This document shows, piece by piece, positions 36,710 to 44,793 of a stretch of DNA of 49,022 bases. Made by a program: the position numbers and the translations under genes. This DNA is from Henriciella sp. (GTDB taxonomy: Bacteria; Pseudomonadota; Alphaproteobacteria; Caulobacterales; Hyphomonadaceae), in NCBI GenBank assembly GCA_021776655.1, contig JAJFFK010000033.1, positions 1-49,022 on the forward strand, read 5' to 3'. The notes under the pieces were generated by a model. It saw only the letters and a program-made list of their open reading frames with translations, made no database searches and was not told where the DNA came from. Numbering within the stretch: the first letter of the stretch is position 1; every line of letters starts with the position of its first letter.

Positions 36710-38011
36710 ATGCCGATTGAGATTAACACGCCATTAACCTTGCCCTCTGGACTGGAAATTCCTAACCGATTGGTCAAAGCGGCGATGACCGAACGGATCG
36801 CCGATCCCAACAATTACGCGACAGAGCGACATGTGCGGCTGTACCAAGCCTGGGCCGATGGTGGGATTGGATTGCAGATTACGGGCAATGTGCAGATTGA
36901 CCGACGAAACCTCGAAGCACCGGGCAATGTTGCTATCGATACCTGGCCCTCAAATGTACATGCCGACATGTTGGCGCGCTGGGCCGAGGCGAGCAAATCA
37001 AGAGGCGGTAAAATCGTCATGCAGCTCGCGCATGCCGGACGCCAGACTCTGAAAATCGTCAACCCGCAACCGGATGCCCCGAGCGCGGTTGCCGTCGACC
37101 TGCCAGGGGGGCAGTTTGGCAAACCGCGCGCGATGAACAGCCGCGACATTGCATCAGTGATTGAGCGGTTCGCGATTGCAGCACGGGCAGCGCGCGAAGC
37201 TGGTTTTGACGGGGTTCAAATTCATGCGGCCCATGGCTATCTGATTAGCCAGTTCCTGACGCCGCTGGTCAATCAACGCGATGACGAATGGGGCGGATCT
37301 CTGGCCAATCGGGCGCGGCTTTTGCTTGCGGTCGTCAAGGCTGCCAAGGATGAAGCTGGATCGGGCTTTAGCGTCTCGGTGAAACTCAATTCGGCTGACT
37401 TTCAGAAAGGTGGCTTCGGCAAAGATGACAGTATGGCCGTAGTTGCCATGCTGAATGAGGCTGGACTCGACTTCATTGAAATTTCCGGCGGCAATTATGA
37501 GCAACCGAAAATGATGGACATGGATGGTTTGAAACCGGGGCATGATGAGCGGCTCAAGCAGAGCACCAAGGCACGCGAAGCGTATTTCCTCGATTACGCG
37601 CGTGATGTGCAGGCGATCGCAACTATGCCGCTAATGGTCACTGGCGGGTTTCGATCATTGGCAGGTATGAATGCGGCCTTGGCGGCGAGGGAGGCAGATC
37701 TGATAGGCCTCGGCCGCCCTCTTTGTGTGGACACCGATGCTCCAGCGCAGCTTCTGTCGGGCGCGCAAGCTGAGTTGGCGCGATGGGAAAAGACCCTGCG
37801 GATAGGACCTGGGCTCTTAGGACCGAATTCTCCCATTGGTCTGGTCAAAGCGCTTAACGGGTTTGGTGCCCAAGCCTGGTATTATAGCCAACTCCATGCC
37901 CTTGCTGACGGGCGATCGGTGAACCGGAAGCTGGGTGTCTTCAAAGCGTTCCGGAGCATGAATGGCCTGGATGGAAAGATGGCCAAAGCCTACCGAAAAA
38001 CGCTAAGGTGA
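36710..38011 (+). CDS. NADH:flavin oxidoreductase (Old Yellow Enzyme family)
   Basis: About 433 residues from ATG 36710, preceded by AAGGA. OYE TIM-barrel signatures: NRLVKAAMTE, LMQLAHAGRQ-like segment (MQLAHAGRQT), and the classic FDGVQIHAAHGYLISQFL followed by NQRDDEWGGSLANRARLLL. FMN-dependent reductases of this type reduce activated C=C bonds. No dienoyl-CoA-type Fe-S or second domain is present. Substrate unknown. Divergent from parE. Confidence 0.9.
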   Translation: MPIEINTPLTLPSGLEIPNRLVKAAMTERIADPNNYATERHVRLYQAWADGGIGLQITGNVQIDRRNLEAPGNVAIDTWPSNVHADMLARWAEASKSRGGKIVMQLAHAGRQTLKIVNPQPDAPSAVAVDLPGGQFGKPRAMNSRDIASVIERFAIAARAAREAGFDGVQIHAAHGYLISQFLTPLVNQRDDEWGGSLANRARLLLAVVKAAKDEAGSGFSVSVKLNSADFQKGGFGKDDSMAVVAMLNEAGLDFIEISGGNYEQPKMMDMDGLKPGHDERLKQSTKAREAYFLDYARDVQAIATMPLMVTGGFRSLAGMNAALAAREADLIGLGRPLCVDTDAPAQLLSGAQAELARWEKTLRIGPGLLGPNSPIGLVKALNGFGAQAWYYSQLHALADGRSVNRKLGVFKAFRSMNGLDGKMAKAYRKTLR

Positions 38012-38123
38012 GCCAAAACCTTCCCGCGAGGGTGTGTCGATATAATTATAATCGACCCAACAGGTTTCAATACGCGATGAGTCCGCTATGTCATCAGCGG
38101 TAACCAATTTGGAGAAGAAGCGT

Positions 38124-40856
38124 ATGCGGATTTTGGCTGTCGCCCTGTGCTTGGGTGTGTTGACTGCCTGCGGCCTTGTTGAGGGCGAGCAAGCTGCTGT
38201 GACGATCGGTGTCGAGCCTGTGATTGTGGTAGCTTCAAAAACGCCGGATGCGCCAAACGGTCAGTTACCAGCGACGCCTTTTCCGGTTGCCTATGACCTC
38301 AATATGGTACTCGACCCGCGCGAAAACGGGTTTAGCGGCTGGGTTGAGATGACCGTCCGGTTTACTGAGTCTGCGACCGGGTTTTACTTGCACGGACAGG
38401 ACTTGAATATTGGCAGCGTCAAAGCCGGACCTTCGCTTGACGACCTGCAGGACGCCACCTGGACCGATATCCTGCCTTCCGGCGTCGCCCGAATTGAGTT
38501 CGCAGAAGCGATTGAGCCGGGCGATATGGTTGTTGTGATCAGTTATGATGCACTGTTCGATGCAAATCTGGCTGGCATGTTCAAGGTCACCGAGCAGGGG
38601 GACGCCTACGCGCTGGCAAAGTCAGAAAGCATCCAGGCCCGGCGGTTTATGCCAGGGTTCGATCAACCCGCGTTCAAAGCGCCGTTTGATGTGACGCTGT
38701 TCATTCCAGAAGATTATGTCGCGATCACCAACACGCGCGAAATCACCCGCGTGCGAACCGGCACCGGTATAGAGCGGGTTGAGTTTGAAACCACGCGGCC
38801 CTTGCCAACTTATCTATTGTCGCTGGCGGTGGGTCCGTTCGATGTGGTTGAAGCGCCCGATATTCCTGCCAATAGCGTGCGGTCTATGCCGATCCCGCTG
38901 ACCGGGTATGCGCGGCGCGGGAAGGGCGAGGAGCTGGCCTATGCCCTTGAGACGGCGGCGCAATTGATCGAGATATTCGAGCTTGAGCTGCGCTACCCGT
39001 ACCCGTATGACAAGCTCGATATCATTGCCGCGCCGCAATGGCCGTCGGGAGCGACCGAGCTGGCGGCTGCGATTACTTATCGTGAGAGCCGTATTCTGTC
39101 TGGGCCAAACATTGGACCGGCAGCGCGCCGGGGGCTGCTGGGCATTCATTCGCATGAACTGGGTCATAGCTGGTTTGGCAATCTGGTGACGCCGCCCTGG
39201 TGGGATGATTTGTGGCTGAAAGAGGCGTTTGCAAGCTGGGGCCAAGGCGTAACTCTGTCGCAGTTGGAGCCGGAAGGCGGCTATGAATTGGATGCGATTG
39301 CCAATGGTATAAGGGCAATGGGACTGGACAGTCTCGGCGCGGCCCGTGCCGTTCGTGAGCCGATCCTGATCAATGAAAACATCCGCAACGCCTATGACGC
39401 AATCACTTACAACAAGGGGCAAGCCGTGATTGGCATGGTCGACGCTTATTTCGGCGCTGATGTTTTCCGCCCGGCGCTAGGCATGTATATCGCGGCCCAC
39501 GAGGATGGTGTCGCCGACAGCCCGCAATTCTTTGATACGATCAGTGAGGTCATCGGTGACCCGGAACTGGTCGATACATTCCAGAGTTTCGTAGAGCAGT
39601 CGGGCTTGCCGTTGGTGCGTGTGACAACGGCCCCTCAAAATGGCAGCGGATACATCGCTGAACCTGTATTTGAGGTGTCGCGCTATGCCCCGCTTGGTAG
39701 TGCGATCGACCCGGCGCGGGTCTGGACTGTTCCGTTCTGTTTCAAATACGGCCAAAGCAGCGAAATCTATGAGCATTGCGAATTGCTGGAGCCTGTCGCC
39801 GAGGCCCAGAGAATGGATGGCCTGCAGCGCTTTGAACATGACTGGATCATGCCGAATGCGGGTGGCACTGGCTATTGGCGGTTCTCGATGCCGTCAGAGA
39901 TGTGGCAGGCGCTGGGCCAAGCTTTCCATCAGCTAGAACCGGGCGAACAGATGGCGGTGCTGGACAGTGTCGGTGCAGAGTTTGCCGCCGGGCGGATCGA
40001 TATCGGAACGGTGTGGAATTTTATCGATGAGGCAACCCGCGTTGAGGAGCGCCGCGTGGTGGCGGCAGCGATTATTCAAGCGATGCGATTTGAGCAGCAT
40101 GTCGAAAATGATGCGGTGGCCTTGGCGGGATACCGCGCCGCATTGATTGACGTCTTTGAGGCTCGATTGATCGCGTTGGAACAGGTTGGTGGCGACAGTG
40201 AGAATGCGCAGATACTGAAAAACCAACTCGAACAATTAATGGTTCGAACGGCGCACGACCCGGTTCGCCGGAAGTTGTTGGCAGATGCCGCCGGAGCGAT
40301 GATTGGTTTGCTTGGGGCTGTGTCTGATCGGGAGCTGTCTTCCGACGATTTTACCACTGCTTTTGCGGTTGCGATTCAGGATACCGGGCAGGCTTTTCTT
40401 GATCGCGCCCTCATGGTGCGAACTCAAATCGATGATCCGGTTTTTGAGCAAGCCTTGGCATTTGCCATCGGTCAGAATGACGACCCGGCGCTGTCGGCGA
40501 AGGTGCTGGCAATGGCTTTGTCGGGTGAGTTGGGGAGCCGCGAAAGCTTGACAATCGTGGCGGGTCAAATGGCCCAGCCGAACGTGCGTGACCTGACCTG
40601 GGACTGGCTGCAGGAAAACTATGCGACTTATGTTGAGGTCATTCCGCGCCAGCGCCGCCGCGCCACACCGGGCCATGCCAATGGGCTATGCTCAGACGCG
40701 CAGTTAGGCCAATTACAGGCCCTATTCGACGCACACGGTGATCTTGCCCCAGGGTTTGAGCGACCACTGGCGCTGACCAGAGAACTGATCACAAACTGCC
40801 AAGCACTGGAGGCCGAGAAAGGCGCTGAAGTGCGCGCCTTCTTTACCCCCCACTAA
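38124..40856 (+). CDS. exported M1-family metallo-aminopeptidase, lipoprotein
   Basis: About 910 residues from ATG 38124 with GGAGAAG before it. Signal MRILAVALCLGVLTACG with lipobox LTAC. Zinc site HELGH (344-348) and E367, giving HExxH-x18-E; YNKGQAVIGM holds the expected transition-state tyrosine. The exopeptidase GxMEN motif is altered to GATEL (309-313); the Glu is kept, the Met and Asn are not. It probably trims N-terminal residues from peptides at the periplasmic side of a membrane. The stop overlaps the convergent AsmA gene by 4 bp (40853-40856). Confidence 0.88.
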   Translation: MRILAVALCLGVLTACGLVEGEQAAVTIGVEPVIVVASKTPDAPNGQLPATPFPVAYDLNMVLDPRENGFSGWVEMTVRFTESATGFYLHGQDLNIGSVKAGPSLDDLQDATWTDILPSGVARIEFAEAIEPGDMVVVISYDALFDANLAGMFKVTEQGDAYALAKSESIQARRFMPGFDQPAFKAPFDVTLFIPEDYVAITNTREITRVRTGTGIERVEFETTRPLPTYLLSLAVGPFDVVEAPDIPANSVRSMPIPLTGYARRGKGEELAYALETAAQLIEIFELELRYPYPYDKLDIIAAPQWPSGATELAAAITYRESRILSGPNIGPAARRGLLGIHSHELGHSWFGNLVTPPWWDDLWLKEAFASWGQGVTLSQLEPEGGYELDAIANGIRAMGLDSLGAARAVREPILINENIRNAYDAITYNKGQAVIGMVDAYFGADVFRPALGMYIAAHEDGVADSPQFFDTISEVIGDPELVDTFQSFVEQSGLPLVRVTTAPQNGSGYIAEPVFEVSRYAPLGSAIDPARVWTVPFCFKYGQSSEIYEHCELLEPVAEAQRMDGLQRFEHDWIMPNAGGTGYWRFSMPSEMWQALGQAFHQLEPGEQMAVLDSVGAEFAAGRIDIGTVWNFIDEATRVEERRVVAAAIIQAMRFEQHVENDAVALAGYRAALIDVFEARLIALEQVGGDSENAQILKNQLEQLMVRTAHDPVRRKLLADAAGAMIGLLGAVSDRELSSDDFTTAFAVAIQDTGQAFLDRALMVRTQIDDPVFEQALAFAIGQNDDPALSAKVLAMALSGELGSRESLTIVAGQMAQPNVRDLTWDWLQENYATYVEVIPRQRRRATPGHANGLCSDAQLGQLQALFDAHGDLAPGFERPLALTRELITNCQALEAEKGAEVRAFFTPH

Positions 40857-43372
40857 TTGTCAGGCGCGTCGCTGTCATTGCCGAACAGAGCGCCGAGAAC
40901 GTCGTCTATCTCGTTGCTTTCAGGTTCGACAGATTCGGTATCCGGATCGGCTGGGTCACTGGCTGGTGGAGGCGGTGATTGGCCGCCGATGACACCGCCA
41001 AGGATTGTACCAAGCGGCCCGCCGACTTGACCTGCGATCTCATCGCCGATCCGGCCACGTGCGCGTGCGGTTAACTCGGCACGAACATAAGCTGAGTCCA
41101 GTTCGTAGTGAACATTACTCCAACTACCATAGATTCGAACCGGGATCGGAATGTCGGCGAGATTGACGCTAAGACCCTGGCCCTGTGCACTGACATCAAC
41201 CGCTGGCACCAGCCTGATATCAATCGAGCGGTTAAGCAGATCAATAGCGCCTGATCCAGTTATTCCGATCACTGGATTGTCCAGTTTGAGGTTGGTGATT
41301 TGGGCGATACCGCCACTGAGTTGTAAGTGCCCGACAAGACTGGAGAAGTCGGTTTCTGCATCCGGCGAAATCGCATCCCGGAAACTCGCAAGCGACAAGT
41401 CACCAGAGGTTAGAAGGTCTTGAACATTCGCTCCGCTGCGCACCAGTTTGGCAAGGTTGAGCCCGGTCAGCGCACCATTACTGAGGTCGCTCTCAACCCG
41501 GCCATCGAGGCCGCCAATCAAGGCTTTGAGCGTGTTACCACGTGAGCTGAGGTCAACATGTACATCGCCAATCCCCCGCAGCCCGTTATAGCCGGTCAGT
41601 GCGCCGAGCATCTTTTGCGCAGCGATCGTGTCGGCTAGCGCTTCAATCTCCAACGTCGGTGTCGAGCGAGACGCGTCCAGCACCAGGTCACCGGACCAGT
41701 TGCCGTCAAAGGCCCGAAAGCCTGGCTTGCCCTCATCCTGGCGAAAGATAGCCGACAGGCGGCCATCATCGATGCGCGTTTTGAGGAGGGCATCTTCCAG
41801 TGTGATTTGATCAAGAACCACCCGGCTCGCAGCGATATCAATGGTCGCATCGATCATGTTCAGCCCGTTCAAGGCTAGCGGGTCATCGTTCCAATCTTCA
41901 TTCAGGGACGGCTGGGTATCCGCCGTATCTGCGCCCGCGCCGAGCAGCGGCGTCAGGTCGAGCACCGCCATTGTTAAATCAGCAATCACCCGTGGACGAC
42001 GCCCTTGTAAGTCGACACCGACGGAGCCATCAGCCTCTAGGGCATCGACTTTGATTGAGGTGTCATTGAGCAAGATATTGGTGCTGGTGCCTTGGGTTTT
42101 CCCGTCGAACGAGAATGTCTGGAGCCGCTCTCCTTCAGGGAGCAGGATATCAAGTGCGCTGGCCAAGCCGCGTACATCATCGGACTGTATCGAGACATCG
42201 CCGCTAAGGGGCTGGCCGGGAGCGAGTGGGATGCTGCCGGAATAATCGGTCGATAGAAGGGGGCTACGTTGTTTCAACCTTATGTTCGATAGAATGGGTT
42301 GGGCCAAAAGACCGTCGACATCGGCGGTGAGGTTCACCTTACCAAGGATGGCGAGGAATTTGACGGCGGGTTGGTCTGATTTGAGCAGGCGGTCGGCGCG
42401 GTCCGCCACAAGTTCAATATGGCCATTAATTTGCGGCACCTGATTGAGCATAACCGACCCTCGGAAGTTGAAATCCAGACCTGTCGCAGCGGCGCTCAGA
42501 TCGGAGAAGGTCAATGACAAGGCATTAGCGGGCCCAGAGATGTCACCGGATGCGCGAACCGAATCGAGTTGGTCCGCTCTGATCGGAAGGTCGATCCCCA
42601 AGACCTGAAGCACCGTACCTATTGTCTCGCTGCGGATATCAAACTTGCCGTCAAACGAAGGCGTGACACCCTGCGCAATCAGACCGTTATAGTGCACCTT
42701 GCCATATTCAGTATCGAGGGTGACATCGAACGCCGCCGGTTGCTGGTCCAAATAGGCCTCAATACTGTCGATCTTGATATCATACTCGAACACCTGCCCA
42801 TTCAGTCGCCCGTCGCCTTTTGAGGTCAGCGGTTTATCGAGAGCGGTCATCTTCGCTTCGGCGTTGAACTCGGTTAGCGCATATTGCGTGCCGGTCTGGT
42901 GATCCTTGTAATAGACCGCTGTGTTGGTCAGGCGCGCCCGCGCGATACCGCCATTGAACGTGCTGTCTGGGGCGTCGGGATCGGGGGTTATAAACTCCCA
43001 ATTGGTGGTGCCATCGGCGAGGCGCTCAAGCCGGATGGTTGCATCCGATAGTGTGATCCGATTGACTTCGACGCGTTTTGACAAAAGCGGCAGTAATTTC
43101 ACGCTGCCCCGCAATTGCCCCGCCTCAATCATGTAAGCGCCGTCAAAGCCTTCGAGATTGGCCACCTGCGCGCCACCAATCTTGACCGAGATGGTTGGAA
43201 AGACAGACAGTTTTGCCTCGCCCAGAAGTGTGACTTCTCGGCCTAGCGCGGTTGACGCGGCTTGCTCAATCTGCGCGCGGTAAACCGAAGACGGTACGAG
43301 GAATGGGATAGCAATTGCAGCGGTGACCAGTGTCAGAACAAAGATCGAAGCGATAATCAGGAGACGTTTCAT
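40853..43372 (-). CDS. AsmA-family inner-membrane protein
   Basis: About 839 residues from ATG 43372 (MKRLLIIASIFVLTLVTAA), one N-terminal membrane anchor, then the AsmA N-terminal domain (LGREVTLLGEAKLSVFPTIS) and a long periplasmic repeat of beta strands, ending in the C-terminal AsmA domain (SRGNTLKALIGGLDGRVE, then NLKLDNPVIGITGSGAIDL). The last 30 residues are very acidic (DPADPDTESVEPESNEIDD). AsmA-like proteins are thought to move or regulate lipids between the membranes. The upstream extension to 43435 is not family-like. It lies just left of tRNA-Asp. Confidence 0.88.
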   Translation of the reverse strand: MKRLLIIASIFVLTLVTAAIAIPFLVPSSVYRAQIEQAASTALGREVTLLGEAKLSVFPTISVKIGGAQVANLEGFDGAYMIEAGQLRGSVKLLPLLSKRVEVNRITLSDATIRLERLADGTTNWEFITPDPDAPDSTFNGGIARARLTNTAVYYKDHQTGTQYALTEFNAEAKMTALDKPLTSKGDGRLNGQVFEYDIKIDSIEAYLDQQPAAFDVTLDTEYGKVHYNGLIAQGVTPSFDGKFDIRSETIGTVLQVLGIDLPIRADQLDSVRASGDISGPANALSLTFSDLSAAATGLDFNFRGSVMLNQVPQINGHIELVADRADRLLKSDQPAVKFLAILGKVNLTADVDGLLAQPILSNIRLKQRSPLLSTDYSGSIPLAPGQPLSGDVSIQSDDVRGLASALDILLPEGERLQTFSFDGKTQGTSTNILLNDTSIKVDALEADGSVGVDLQGRRPRVIADLTMAVLDLTPLLGAGADTADTQPSLNEDWNDDPLALNGLNMIDATIDIAASRVVLDQITLEDALLKTRIDDGRLSAIFRQDEGKPGFRAFDGNWSGDLVLDASRSTPTLEIEALADTIAAQKMLGALTGYNGLRGIGDVHVDLSSRGNTLKALIGGLDGRVESDLSNGALTGLNLAKLVRSGANVQDLLTSGDLSLASFRDAISPDAETDFSSLVGHLQLSGGIAQITNLKLDNPVIGITGSGAIDLLNRSIDIRLVPAVDVSAQGQGLSVNLADIPIPVRIYGSWSNVHYELDSAYVRAELTARARGRIGDEIAGQVGGPLGTILGGVIGGQSPPPPASDPADPDTESVEPESNEIDDVLGALFGNDSDAPDN

Positions 43373-43447
43373 GGGGGTCTGGGAAGCCTTTTTGTGCTTG
43401 AATAGAGTTCTATGTGTAACTCGTGTCAAAGTCATGGCAGTTCAAGC

Positions 43448-43476
43448 TTGACCGCACTATTTGGCCCGTCTACATG
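43448..43476 (+). promoter_or_regulatory. candidate sigma-70 promoter for tRNA-Asp
   Basis: TTGACC at 43448-43453 and TACATG at 43471-43476 are separated by 17 bp. The -35 is good, the -10 is weak. The predicted start lies about 30 bp before the mature tRNA end at 43512. Confidence 0.45.
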
Positions 43477-43511
43477 AGCGCTTCACTGCCAGAGGTAGTG
43501 GCCAGAAATGC

Positions 43512-43588
43512 GCGGGTGTAGCTCAGCTGGTTAGAGTGCCGGCCTGTCACGCCGGAGGTCGCGGGTTCGAGCCCCGTCACTCGCGCCA
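43512..43588 (+). tRNA. tRNA-Asp (anticodon GUC)
   Basis: 77 nt with encoded CCA. Acceptor arm GCGGGTG pairs with CACTCGC (one G-T pair), D arm GCTCAGCTGGTTAGAG region, anticodon arm CCGGC-CTGTCAC-GCCGG with anticodon GTC, and T arm GCGGG-TTCGAGC-CCCGT. The fit is complete. It is the left boundary of the stretch I consider accessory. Confidence 0.97.
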
Positions 43589-43921
43589 TTTCTTGCAAAG
43601 TGAACTCCCTAACGCATAGATACACAAACAGCATAACCAAGTTCATTTGTATTTCTTTGCGAAAATGGCCGAAAACTGTGGACCTCCACCCGAACAGTCT
43701 CGTTTGGATGACGGCGCAGCTTGCCATGGCGTATCATACAATTGGACATCTCGTTTTGCGGTCGCGATATTCGTTTATGTCATGCTGGCGGCGGCCTTCG
43801 AGGAGGTTGACTTGATCGATGGTATCGGCGATTCTTAAGTCACCTATCGCTATAAAGTGCCGACATTCACCCCGTTTTCGAAACTGCGTTCTGCACAAAT
43901 GCTCAAAGAAGAAATCAAATC
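43589..43921. other. spacer after tRNA-Asp, possibly a decayed gene
   Basis: 333 bp without a secure gene. In one frame, 43647-43838 is open, stops at TAA (43836-43838) and then continues open for 28 codons to a TGA at 43923-43925 that overlaps the next gene's ATG by 4 bp. The last piece (TYRYKVPTFTPFSKLRS) reads like a protein C-terminus, so a broken upstream gene is possible. I do not recognise it. Confidence 0.3.
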
Positions 43922-44323
43922 ATGACAAGCCTTTTCCCAAACGCGGCGCTAATAATATTCGGTCTCATCTTTCTCTGCACCGGTGTCATGAGTTTCCTTA
44001 AGCCTGCGGATTTTGCTCGAAGCTTATCATTGGAAGCGGTTGGCCGATCCGGGCGCATCGAAGTTTGTGCCCAATATGGTGGCTTTTTCTTCGCCGCAGC
44101 GCTCAGCCAGTTTGCGCCCTTTCTCGATCTAATTCCGACATTCACAGCCCTGATCATAGCCCTGGTAATTTTTGGCGGCTTGATATTCGGTCGCCTTGGC
44201 GGACTATTCTTTAGTTCAGACGGCGAAGCACTCACGCCAATGATCCGCAACCTGTTCTGGGTCGACATAGCCGGAACGATCATCGCAATTGTCGGAATAC
44301 TGCTAATCAAAGACGTAATCTAA
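43922..44323 (+). CDS. DUF4345-like small membrane protein
   Basis: 133 residues, four hydrophobic helices (about 5-25, 50-68, 72-92, 110-130). The segment GVMSFLKPADFARSL and the helix arrangement resemble the DUF4345 family. Function unknown. The ATG at 43922 overlaps an upstream TGA in another frame, hinting at a lost partner gene. No obvious ribosome site. Confidence 0.62.
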   Translation: MTSLFPNAALIIFGLIFLCTGVMSFLKPADFARSLSLEAVGRSGRIEVCAQYGGFFFAAALSQFAPFLDLIPTFTALIIALVIFGGLIFGRLGGLFFSSDGEALTPMIRNLFWVDIAGTIIAIVGILLIKDVI

Positions 44324-44793
44324 TTATGAGTAACAATCCTGCCAACACCTAGACGTTGCTTGGCGGCGATCCGGCAAACGAAATGCGTGCAGCATTGGCG
44401 AGCCACCGACAAGAAGGCAGGTACATCCAAATATGCCGCATCACCGTCCTCAAATATATGGGCGCTCTCGTTGTGCCCTCAGTCTGACAATGGACCGTTA
44501 TGTAATTCCATTCCAGAGAAAGAGATGAGCAGAGACAGGAATGAAAATTTGAAACAGGTTGCCCCGAAAAATTGACGCCAGCCACCGCATCACTCAACGC
44601 CAGCTCTGGCGTGGTGGGGGACACATTGTTCAGCGGGACCACAATTGTGGGAAGTGTTTAGGGGACCAAAGACTCCGCTGACGTCAGCTTCCGAGCAGCG
44701 CATCGCACCAGAAGCACTGTTCATGTGTATGGCTGGTTATCAAGTAATCGGGCTTAACCGCCCATACACATGATAACGGTCCAGATAGCGGGA
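44324..44793. other. 470-bp spacer, no secure gene
   Basis: I see no supported coding region. The right half contains a 7-bp hairpin ACGCCAG-CT-CTGGCGT (44597-44612), a perfect 12-bp palindrome CCACAATTGTGG (44639-44650) and the large stem-loop annotated separately. Short open frames here lack family features. This may be decayed sequence. Confidence 0.4.
44721..44773. terminator. long stem-loop after the subtilase gene, possible terminator
   Basis: Arms TCATGTGTATGG (44721-44732) and CCATACACATGA (44762-44773) are perfect; inside, GGTTA/TAACC forms a second stem. It lies 20 bp beyond the subtilase stop (leftward gene) and could end its transcript or protect the mRNA 3' end. There is no T-run, so the terminator reading is tentative. 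Confidence 0.4.

Noticed and set aside
43512-43588. tRNA-Asp as an integration site with a second att copy in the window
   Set aside because: I found no repeat of the tRNA 3' end in the downstream 5.4 kb; the integration idea rests only on position.
44567-44660. Short frame ending SGTTIVGSV as a gene remnant
   Set aside because: Too short, with an upstream stop and no match that I recognise.
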